This document shows, one piece after another, positions 1 to 7,959 of a stretch of 16,582 nt of DNA. How positions within the stretch are numbered: the first letter of the stretch is position 1; each line of letters begins with the position of its first letter. A model generated the notes under the pieces. The model searched no databases, was not told where the DNA came from, and saw nothing but the letters and a program-made list of their open reading frames with translations. The stretch covers positions 1-16,582 of the forward strand of contig DAIDJC010000036.1 of assembly GCA_027451565.1 (NCBI GenBank). Direction: 5' to 3'. A program made the position numbers and the translations under genes. This stretch comes from Limisphaerales bacterium. Lineage in GTDB: Bacteria > Verrucomicrobiota > Verrucomicrobiia > Limisphaerales > UBA11358.

Positions 1-2
1 GG

Positions 3-2486
3 TTGGCGGATGGCGCGGCATTTCCCGGCGCGCTGGGTTTTGGCGCCAATGCCACCGGGGGCCGCAATGGGGCTGTGTATCATGTGACAAGCACGGCAGA
101 CAGCGGTTCGGGAACTTTTCGCGACGCGGTCAGCCAGGGCAACCGCATCATCGTTTTTGACGTGGGAGGCACCATCACGCTGGCCAGTCCCGTATCCTGC
201 TCCAGTGACCTAACCATTGCTGGCCAGACTGCACCGGGAGGGATCGCCATCATTGGGCATGAGGTGTCGTTCAGCCTTCGGACGAACGAGATCGTGCGTT
301 ACCTGCGCATTCGTCCTGGCAGCCTGTCGAGTTCCGGCGAGGACGCGATCAACGTGGGGGATGGCACCAACATGGTTTTTGACCATGACTCGCTTGAGTT
401 TGCGGGATACAATAATATTGATGCTCATGGCACTTACGGCAGCGATGCCATCACGGTGCAACGCAGCATCATTGGGGATCCGATGTACAATGGCACATCG
501 GCCAAGCAGGGGTTTGGGGCTCACACAGAGCATCTGGGCGGAAAATTTTCCTGGTATGACAATATTTGGGTTTCCGAGCACAACCGCCAGCCGCTGGCGA
601 AGATTGACACGATATTTGTAAACAACACGGAATACAATTTTCAGGCGGGTTACACGGTGGCCGATACCAGCGGTGATTTTCATCATGACATCATCGGCAA
701 TTATTTTGTGACGGGACCTACGGACCCGACCGGTGCGAACGCCTTTTTCCAGATGAATGCCAACCAAATCATCTACGGGGCGGGCAACATGCTGGACAAC
801 AACAACGACGGGATTTTAAACGGGGGCCCCATCAGCCCTGGGGGAGGCGGGACGGTGTTGAGCGCACCGTGGTCTCCATTATCCACAAACACCGTGGTAT
901 ATAGTGCGGCTGGGGCGTTTCATTATGACACGTCGTGGGCCGGGGCCATGCCTCGCGACCCCATGGATGCATTGATTTTGAGCCAGATCAACACATTGGG
1001 GTTGGGATCGGCAGGGACTGGCAGTGGCACAGCAGGTCCCGGGGCCAGCTTATACTACGACCAGACATCCACCGGACTTGGCAACAACGGATATGGGATT
1101 CTGACTGGAGGGGTGGCGCCGGTGAATACGAGCGGGGATGGCTTGGCGGATTATTGGAAGGTGGCCAATGGCTTGAACACAAACCAGTATTACCCGCTGG
1201 TGGTGATGGCCGATGGCTACACGTTGCTGGAGGACTACATAAACTGGCTGGCAGAGCCTCACGCAGTGATGCAACCCAATGGCACGCTGGTAGTGGACCT
1301 GGATCAATACACGACTGGTTACACCAACGATGCGGCGGTGTACATGGTGACCAGTTTGAGCAACGGATTGGCTGTTTTGCAGGGTGGCCATGTGGTTCAA
1401 TTCACACCTCCGGCGGGCTTTGTGGGAATGGCCGCATTTCAATTCCGGGTTTCCGCGGCGGATGGCTCTGAGTACTCCAACGTGGTGGGCATCTGTGTTT
1501 CGCCGTTGTCGGCCGCACAGGGGCAATCGGCTTCCGGCAGTATTTTTGTTTCCCTTCATACGACCGCCTCAGGTCCATCCACTGAGAGCGTTGCGCCACC
1601 GGAAGGTGGCCAATACAGCGCGGCGGCTCCGGTGCCTGGAACCACATGGAACACGGTGGATTTAAAAACCCTGGTGGGGACGAACAGCGTGGTGGGATCG
1701 GTTTCCAATCTCCTGGTGAATGGGGCCTTGGTGAACACCTTGGGCAATTCAATAGGAGCCAGCCTGACAGTGAGCTACTCCAGCGTCATCAGCACGGGTA
1801 CACGCACGCAGCCTTCGGGTGCGAGCGGGGAAAACACTTTGCAACCCGGAGGCGTGATGGCCTCAGCCTGGCGCAATTATTACAATGCCGGCGGCAACTA
1901 TCTGACATTCACCGTGTCGGGTTTGTCCAATGCCAGTCCTTACGATCTCTATCTGGAAGGCGGCACCACCACGTCTGGGCAGGGAACTGGCGTGGCGCTG
2001 GCCGCCGCCAATCAGTTGGGCGCCAATGCGACCACGGCTGGGACCACGAATACCACAGCCAACAGCAATGGCAGCTATGGCAGTCTCTGGACTGTCTCGA
2101 ATGGTTCAACCAACCTGATGCCAGAGGGCACCACATGGGAGGTGCTCCACGGGCAATCGGATGCCACGGGGCATTTTTCATTTGAATTCAACGGTGCCGG
2201 GTCGGCGGCGTATTTGAATGGATTCCAACTGGTGCCCGTAACGGGTGGGCCGGCCAATCCTGAGTTCCGCAACGTGGCCCAGGTTCCATCCGGTGGTTTG
2301 GACCTTGCTTTCACGGGCGCACCCGGTTTCAGCTATCGCCTTTGGGCCACCACCAATCTCACACTGGCGCCCGTCACCGCCCGGTGGACCTTGTTGGCCC
2401 ATGGCATTTTCAGCGGCACTAATTTTTATGAAGACAGCACCACCACACAGGTTCCGGCAAGATTTTATCAACTCAGTTCACCATGA
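3..2486 (+). CDS. Secreted pectate lyase, family PL1, with accessory beta modules (5' end missing)
   Basis: The reading frame is open to the left edge, so the TTG at base 3 is an internal codon and the true start with its signal peptide lies upstream. Probably only about 25-40 residues are missing, because 'AFPGALGFGANATGG' is typical of the mature N-terminus of bacterial PL1 enzymes. PL1 cleaves de-esterified homogalacturonan by Ca-dependent beta-elimination. Residues 1 to ~290 of the fragment form the parallel beta-helix: 'VFDHDSLEF' and 'HNRQPLAK...FVNNTEYNF' match the PL1 metal and substrate regions, and R195 in RQP fits the catalytic Arg of the RxP motif. Next come a Ca-binding-like segment 'SGDGLADYWKVANGL' (~377-416), a cadherin/Big_9-like domain (~425-500), a ~230-residue beta module ending 'YLNGFQLV' (~514-745) that is shared with the next gene, and a C-terminal domain ending 'RFYQLSSP'. 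The stop overlaps an ATG (ATGA). Family assignment is firm; the activity of this copy is inferred. Confidence 0.9.
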   Translation: MADGAAFPGALGFGANATGGRNGAVYHVTSTADSGSGTFRDAVSQGNRIIVFDVGGTITLASPVSCSSDLTIAGQTAPGGIAIIGHEVSFSLRTNEIVRYLRIRPGSLSSSGEDAINVGDGTNMVFDHDSLEFAGYNNIDAHGTYGSDAITVQRSIIGDPMYNGTSAKQGFGAHTEHLGGKFSWYDNIWVSEHNRQPLAKIDTIFVNNTEYNFQAGYTVADTSGDFHHDIIGNYFVTGPTDPTGANAFFQMNANQIIYGAGNMLDNNNDGILNGGPISPGGGGTVLSAPWSPLSTNTVVYSAAGAFHYDTSWAGAMPRDPMDALILSQINTLGLGSAGTGSGTAGPGASLYYDQTSTGLGNNGYGILTGGVAPVNTSGDGLADYWKVANGLNTNQYYPLVVMADGYTLLEDYINWLAEPHAVMQPNGTLVVDLDQYTTGYTNDAAVYMVTSLSNGLAVLQGGHVVQFTPPAGFVGMAAFQFRVSAADGSEYSNVVGICVSPLSAAQGQSASGSIFVSLHTTASGPSTESVAPPEGGQYSAAAPVPGTTWNTVDLKTLVGTNSVVGSVSNLLVNGALVNTLGNSIGASLTVSYSSVISTGTRTQPSGASGENTLQPGGVMASAWRNYYNAGGNYLTFTVSGLSNASPYDLYLEGGTTTSGQGTGVALAAANQLGANATTAGTTNTTANSNGSYGSLWTVSNGSTNLMPEGTTWEVLHGQSDATGHFSFEFNGAGSAAYLNGFQLVPVTGGPANPEFRNVAQVPSGGLDLAFTGAPGFSYRLWATTNLTLAPVTARWTLLAHGIFSGTNFYEDSTTTQVPARFYQLSSP

Positions 2487-2539
2487 AACGGGGTGGTTCA
2501 AGAGGGAGACTGTTTTTCTGGGAATGTCCCTTGCGCTGA
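2483..2539 (+). other. 18-codon mini-ORF bridging pectate lyase and the giant esterase gene
   Basis: An ATG overlaps the pectate-lyase stop as ATGA and opens a reading frame of 18 Arg-rich codons starting 'MKRGGSRGR'. It ends in a TGA that overlaps a downstream ATG (TGATG at 2537-2541), which is in frame with the next large gene. It could be a translational-coupling leader, a chance frame, or the real N-terminus of the next gene displaced by a one-base indel. Only the sequence arrangement is seen; function is unknown. Confidence 0.25.
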
Positions 2540-5500
2540 TGCGCAGTCTTGGGTGCGTTTGTGGCTTGCTGGCCATGTTGGCTGCCGCCGGAGTTGTGCG
2601 CGCCGGGGTGCCGCAGCCGGTGATACCGAATCAGAATTTCAACGTGCTGAATTATGGTGCGGTAGGCGACGGGGTAACCACAAATACCGCTGCCTTGCAA
2701 AATGCCATCAATGCGGCGCATGCCGCCGGTGGAGGCGTGGTGGAGATTCCCTCGGGAACCTACCTGAGCGGCCCCATCACCCTGGCCAGCAGCATCAATC
2801 TGCAACTCGATGCGGGGGCGGTGTTGAGGATGCTGCCTTTTGGCCAGTACCCCGTGACCTGGCACACCAACGGGAGCACGGCGTATTTTGTGGTTTCAGG
2901 CAATTTCATTTCAGGGCAGAACCTTTCCAATGTGGAGATCAGCGGGGCGGGGGCCATAGATGGACAGGGCGCGCCGTGGTGGCCGTGGGCCTACACCAAC
3001 GGCGCTGTGCGACCCATCATGATCCAATTGAACGGGTGTTCTCCAGAAATGATCACCGGGGTGACACTCTCCAACTCGCCCATGTTCCACATTGCCATTG
3101 GCTCGGGCAATGACACCACCGTCCAGTTTGTCACCGAGCAGGCGCCCGCATCAGAGGCGCCTGTCAATCCCAGCCACAACACCGATGCCTGTGACGTGAG
3201 CGGCTTCAACACGCTGGTGGAGTCCAACCATGTAAGTGTGGGAGACGATGACTTTACCTGCGGGGGCGGCACGGCGGACGTGGCGATCTCCAACAATGTT
3301 TACGGAAATGGCCACGGCGTTTCCATCGGCAGCTACACCTCGCCCAGCGTGTCCAATTTTGTGGTGATGAACTGCACCTTCACCAACACCGACACGGGGG
3401 TGAGGATCAAGACCGATCGTGACCGCGGGGGTTTTGTTCATGAAATTCAATATTCCGGTCTTTCCATGACCAACGTGATGCGCCCGATTCTCATATACTG
3501 CCAATACACCAATAAAACCATTCCTTCCCTGGACAGCATCACGCCGGCTGTGGCGGCAGCCTATCCGGCGGCCACCATCACGGCGACGACGCCGCATTAC
3601 CGGGACATCATTCTGAGCAACATCATCGGCAATGCACAATCCGGACGCACGGCGGGGCTGGTTTGGGGTTTGCCGGAAAGCGCTGTCAGCAACCTCACCC
3701 TCGTGAACGTGCATTTGCAAGGGTCAACAACCTTTGGAATTTATGACGCGCATCAGGTCTTGATTGCTGATGGCAGCGTGAGCGTTCCTGCGGGGAAAAG
3801 CGAGTATTCGTTTTTTGATTCGCAGGTGACCTTTTCCAATTCCGTGCCTCCTTCCGGCATCATCACCCTTGATGGGGCCACGCGGCCTGGTTATCCCAAT
3901 CAATGGTCCTTTTACCAGTGCAATGCGGCATTGGCGGATACCAATGCCCTGGCGCTGGACAGCGCGGTGACATTAAATGCCAGCCTCTTGGTGATCAGCA
4001 ACAACCTGGTGATGACGCCCTCGAACCGGTTTGACTACGTGCTCGGCAGCGCGGCCGCGTCGGTGGAGGTGAGGGGAAACCTGACCCTGGATGGAACCAA
4101 TGACATCATGGCCGGGCCTGGATTCACGAACGGAGTGTACACCCTTATGACTTATTCGGGGCAGTTGAAAGGAGGACTTCCCTCACTGGGGGTGGTGCCT
4201 ACAGGTTTTGCCTGCCAGATGGACACAAACATCAGTGGCGAGGTTTTGCTGGTGGTGGGAAACAGCACCCCCGTTCCAACGCCCGGCGAGGTGATCAATG
4301 TCAACATGCAGCATGGAGCATCCTACACTGGAACGGCGGCGGCGCCTGACTCGGGAACCGTTTGGAATTCAGTCACAGGCGGAGGCACGGTGGGCAATCT
4401 GATGAATTCCCTCGGGCAGACCCTGACCAACGTGAGTGTGACGCTGACGTCATCAAGCGGCTCTTACAATTTTTATAACGACAACAGTTCAGGCAACCCG
4501 GATCCGCTGGCGTTGATGAGCGGCTACACTTTTGGAGCCACTTACACCGTGGTGATATCCAATCTGGCTCCCAATCAACCCTTTGGACTTTATGCCTATT
4601 CCCATGGGAACGTGGACAATCAAACGGGGACGATTACCCTGGCTCCTGCGAACGGAGGGGCGAGTGCCTCCACGCAGGCCACCGGCAACACAGCCGATTT
4701 TCGTGATATTTACCTCTACGGCCAGGGATACGACTATGTGGCGCTGGATGGTCTGAGCGATGGCAATGGAAATTTTGCATTCACGGTGGTGAATTATCTG
4801 AACGGTTTTCAACTGGTCAAATTGACCAGTCCGCAGATAGCAGGCCTTACCAACGAGACGGTGGAGGCCGGCGGGACAGTGACCCTGAGCCCGGTCATTT
4901 CGGGGGTTCCAGCTCCCGGCTTTCAATGGTTTGACAATGGCGTGGCCATGGCAGGGCAGACGAATGAAAACTTGAGCCTGAACAACGTGGCCTATTCCCA
5001 GAATGGCACGGTTTACTCCCTTTTAGCCAGCAATGTGGTGGGATTAGCCTCCAATGGGATGACCCTGACGGTGATTGTGCCACCAGCCATTTCCGGGCTG
5101 TATGACCAGTCCGCAGCGGTGGGGTCCACGGTCACCATGTCCACGACTGTAACCGGCGAGCCTGCGCCGGTGAGTTACTGGCAATTCAACGGACACGATT
5201 TGACCGATGGTGCCACGGGACGCGGATCCACGATTAGTGGAAGCGGGACAAGCACTCTGGTGTTGGCCAATGCCCAGACTGGCGATAGCGGAACTTACAC
5301 TGAGGTGGCTGGGAATATGGCCGGGTCGGTGACCAACAGCATGACATTGACCGTGTCATCGGGAAATGTGGCCCCGGCTGTGACTGGACCGGCTGACCAG
5401 ACGGTGGTGACGGGTAGCAACGCCACCTTTGCCGCGTCGGTGAGCGGCCTGCCGGTTCCATCTTTGCAATGGCGGCAAAATGGAATCAATTTGGCGGGAG

Positions 5501-7959
5501 CAGTCCAGTCCACATTGACAGTGAGCAATGTAAGCTATTCGCAAAATGGGTATGTCTATTCCCTGGTGGCGACCAATGTGGCTGGGATGGTGACCAACAG
5601 TGCCACGCTGAATGTGTTGGTGCCGGTATCCATAACCACATCACCCACCAATTTGGTGGTGACCAACAGCCAGTCGGCGGTCTTTTCTGTGGTGGCCAGC
5701 GGCGTGCCTTCGCCCCATTACCAATGGTATTTCGATGGGTCACCCATGGCGGGGGCTGCAAGCGCGCAATACATCCTGCCCAATGCGAGCCCAACGAATA
5801 TGGGATCGTTTCTTGTGGTCGTTTCCAATCAAGTCAACACCGTGACAAGTTCCGTAGCCATGCTGACCGTGGATTCCACCATGACGACCGTGGGCCTGGT
5901 GCCGGAAAACGGGTCGGTGGCCATCAGTCCAGACACACCCTTGACGCTTGTATTCAACGCGCAGCCCGTTCTGAAGACGCCGGGCTCGGGAAAGATTTTA
6001 ATATACAATGCGGCCAATCCGTCAGTACCGGTGGACACGCTGGATATGAGCCAAAATACTACGCTGGAATCCCCCTTTGCAGTGAATGTTCAGCCCAGGG
6101 TTATTGCGGGGGACACCTTCAACAGTTTTCCGGTCATGATCCATGGGAATGAGGCCGTGGTGTATCCGCACCTGGACTTGCTAACCTCCAACCAGACCTA
6201 TTTTGTGACCGTGGATGGAACTGTTTTTACCGACACAAACGGGGCCTATTTCGCGGGAATCAGCGGATCGAACGGCTGGCGTTTCAGCACGCGGACACGA
6301 GGTCCGTTGAATGCCACAAACCTGGTGGTGGCGCAGGATGGCACCGGGGATTTTGCGACCGTGCAGGGTGCCATAGATTTCGTGCCGCCCAACAACACGG
6401 CGCCCACACTGATTCAAATCCGCAACGGGATCTACACGGAAATAGTGGAGGCACATGGAAAAAACAACCTGCTTCTGCGTGGCCAAAGCCGGACCGGCAC
6501 GGTCATTGCCTATCCGAACAACGGGAACGTGAATCCCAACACCCACCTGGAAATCGTCTTCAAGGATAATGCCAACGATATCAGCCTGGACAACCTCACC
6601 CTGGATGACACCTCCGGCTACGGGGCATCCCCTGCGGAGGCCCTTATGATTGAGAGCGGAGCCCGGCGGTTCATTGCCGATAATGTGACGATTGAAAGTT
6701 ATCAAGACACCATGCTGGCCAATCAAAGCAGCAGCCAGGGTTATTTCAAAGACTGTTTGGTGCAGGGCAGCGTGGATTTCATCTGGGGCGGTGGCAACCT
6801 GTTTTTCACCAATTCAGAAATCCTCTGGTTGACGCAGGGTGGAGAAGGACCAAATCCGTCGCCTTCCTCCAGTGACATCAACAGCAATGGGTTTTCCTTT
6901 GTGAATTGCACCCTGGCAACATCGAATGGGATCACCGGGGCTCTGGTGGGACGCACGCGGGGGATCACCAATGGCAACACGGCATTGATTCAATGCCTGG
7001 TCAGTCCCGCCATCGGAGGTTGGTCTTCAGATGCCCTTCCAGTGGGAGATTACAGAAACTGGTATTACAATTGCAGTAATTTGTCCGCCACCGCTGCCAT
7101 CACCCTGAGCAATGCCATACCATTGACCGGGACTGACCCGGACACTTTGGCCGCTGGTAATGCCAGCGTTTGGCTATATGGTTGGAATCCTGCCCTTTCG
7201 CCCAATATCATTGGCCAGCCTATCAGCCAATCTGTGGGCGGCGGGGGGCAAATCTTCCTGTCCGTTCAGGCCACGGGCATTCCTGATCCCCAATACCAGT
7301 GGATGCTGGATGGAACAAACCTGCCGAACGCCAACCAGTCCATCCTGACCGTGGATAATGCCCATGCGGGCCAAGCCGGAACTTACTCGGTGAGTGTCTT
7401 TAATTCCAGTGGCGAGGTGACCAGCAGCAATGCACAGGTCAGCGTGGCCAATACCGCGCCGGTCCTCTCGGATTCACCCAATATCATCCTTAACGCGGGG
7501 ACGGTTTTAGAGACGACCAACGCAGCCGTGGATCCGGATGCACCTCCGCAAGTTTTGACTTATTCATTGCAGCAGGGACCTGCGGGAGCCAGCGTGGACC
7601 CGCAAACAGGCCTCTTTACATGGCGTCCCGCCGCAACCCAGGCAGGCTCCACCAACATCATCAACATTGTCGTGACGGATGATGGAACACCACCCCTGAG
7701 CGCCACAAATCAATTTCAAGCGGTGGTAAGGCCCGTGGTTCTGCCATCCATGAAAGCGACCCTGACCGGTGGTGGATTGATCAGCATCCTGGTGGGAGGG
7801 GGAACTGTGGGGCCGGATTACGTGGTGCAAACTTCCACGAACCTGGTGAACTGGCAGACACTTCTGGTCAGCAATGCGCCTGCGCAGCCTTTCACCATCA
7901 CCTGGCCGGTGATTGGTGGGGACTCTGATTCCTTTTACCGTGTCAAATTATCGCCATGA
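2524..7959 (+). CDS. Giant multi-domain pectinase: GH28 polygalacturonase plus CE8 pectin methylesterase
   Basis: The predicted secreted protein has about 1811 residues and two catalytic domains. The chosen start gives a signal peptide (hydrophobic core 'LLAMLAAAGVV', cleavage after VRA); ATG 2539 is an alternative. The frame is open upstream to 2245, but that part overlaps the pectate lyase. GH28 (~39-420) has all four signatures: NTD at 219-221, the Asp pair 241/242, GHG with H264 and RIK at 294-296; it hydrolyses homogalacturonan. A ~100-residue beta linker (~480-580) is shared with the next gene, and a beta module (~590-768, ending YLNGFQLV) is shared with the pectate lyase. Four Ig-like domains (~769-1118) and a Big_5/SbsA-like domain (~1120-1259) follow. 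The CE8 domain (~1265-1560) removes pectin methyl esters; it keeps Q1394-D1395, D1418 and R1477, but has Glu1372 where the oxyanion Gln is usual and GRTR instead of GRPW. Then come another Ig-like domain, a cadherin-like domain (~1645-1738) and a C-terminal domain 'STNLVNW...SFYRVKLSP'. The stop overlaps the next start by ATGA. Confidence 0.9.
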   Translation: MSLALMRSLGCVCGLLAMLAAAGVVRAGVPQPVIPNQNFNVLNYGAVGDGVTTNTAALQNAINAAHAAGGGVVEIPSGTYLSGPITLASSINLQLDAGAVLRMLPFGQYPVTWHTNGSTAYFVVSGNFISGQNLSNVEISGAGAIDGQGAPWWPWAYTNGAVRPIMIQLNGCSPEMITGVTLSNSPMFHIAIGSGNDTTVQFVTEQAPASEAPVNPSHNTDACDVSGFNTLVESNHVSVGDDDFTCGGGTADVAISNNVYGNGHGVSIGSYTSPSVSNFVVMNCTFTNTDTGVRIKTDRDRGGFVHEIQYSGLSMTNVMRPILIYCQYTNKTIPSLDSITPAVAAAYPAATITATTPHYRDIILSNIIGNAQSGRTAGLVWGLPESAVSNLTLVNVHLQGSTTFGIYDAHQVLIADGSVSVPAGKSEYSFFDSQVTFSNSVPPSGIITLDGATRPGYPNQWSFYQCNAALADTNALALDSAVTLNASLLVISNNLVMTPSNRFDYVLGSAAASVEVRGNLTLDGTNDIMAGPGFTNGVYTLMTYSGQLKGGLPSLGVVPTGFACQMDTNISGEVLLVVGNSTPVPTPGEVINVNMQHGASYTGTAAAPDSGTVWNSVTGGGTVGNLMNSLGQTLTNVSVTLTSSSGSYNFYNDNSSGNPDPLALMSGYTFGATYTVVISNLAPNQPFGLYAYSHGNVDNQTGTITLAPANGGASASTQATGNTADFRDIYLYGQGYDYVALDGLSDGNGNFAFTVVNYLNGFQLVKLTSPQIAGLTNETVEAGGTVTLSPVISGVPAPGFQWFDNGVAMAGQTNENLSLNNVAYSQNGTVYSLLASNVVGLASNGMTLTVIVPPAISGLYDQSAAVGSTVTMSTTVTGEPAPVSYWQFNGHDLTDGATGRGSTISGSGTSTLVLANAQTGDSGTYTEVAGNMAGSVTNSMTLTVSSGNVAPAVTGPADQTVVTGSNATFAASVSGLPVPSLQWRQNGINLAGAVQSTLTVSNVSYSQNGYVYSLVATNVAGMVTNSATLNVLVPVSITTSPTNLVVTNSQSAVFSVVASGVPSPHYQWYFDGSPMAGAASAQYILPNASPTNMGSFLVVVSNQVNTVTSSVAMLTVDSTMTTVGLVPENGSVAISPDTPLTLVFNAQPVLKTPGSGKILIYNAANPSVPVDTLDMSQNTTLESPFAVNVQPRVIAGDTFNSFPVMIHGNEAVVYPHLDLLTSNQTYFVTVDGTVFTDTNGAYFAGISGSNGWRFSTRTRGPLNATNLVVAQDGTGDFATVQGAIDFVPPNNTAPTLIQIRNGIYTEIVEAHGKNNLLLRGQSRTGTVIAYPNNGNVNPNTHLEIVFKDNANDISLDNLTLDDTSGYGASPAEALMIESGARRFIADNVTIESYQDTMLANQSSSQGYFKDCLVQGSVDFIWGGGNLFFTNSEILWLTQGGEGPNPSPSSSDINSNGFSFVNCTLATSNGITGALVGRTRGITNGNTALIQCLVSPAIGGWSSDALPVGDYRNWYYNCSNLSATAAITLSNAIPLTGTDPDTLAAGNASVWLYGWNPALSPNIIGQPISQSVGGGGQIFLSVQATGIPDPQYQWMLDGTNLPNANQSILTVDNAHAGQAGTYSVSVFNSSGEVTSSNAQVSVANTAPVLSDSPNIILNAGTVLETTNAAVDPDAPPQVLTYSLQQGPAGASVDPQTGLFTWRPAATQAGSTNIINIVVTDDGTPPLSATNQFQAVVRPVVLPSMKATLTGGGLISILVGGGTVGPDYVVQTSTNLVNWQTLLVSNAPAQPFTITWPVIGGDSDSFYRVKLSP

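Noticed and set aside
2245..2523. Upstream in-frame extension of the giant GH28-CE8 protein
   Set aside because: It overlaps the C-terminal coding region of the pectate lyase and would bury the signal peptide inside the protein.
4828..5877. Tandem Ig-like domains as a recent DNA repeat array
   Set aside because: The four domains are alike only at protein level, with shared patterns such as YSQNG.VYSL; the DNA has diverged and there is no tandem nucleotide repeat.
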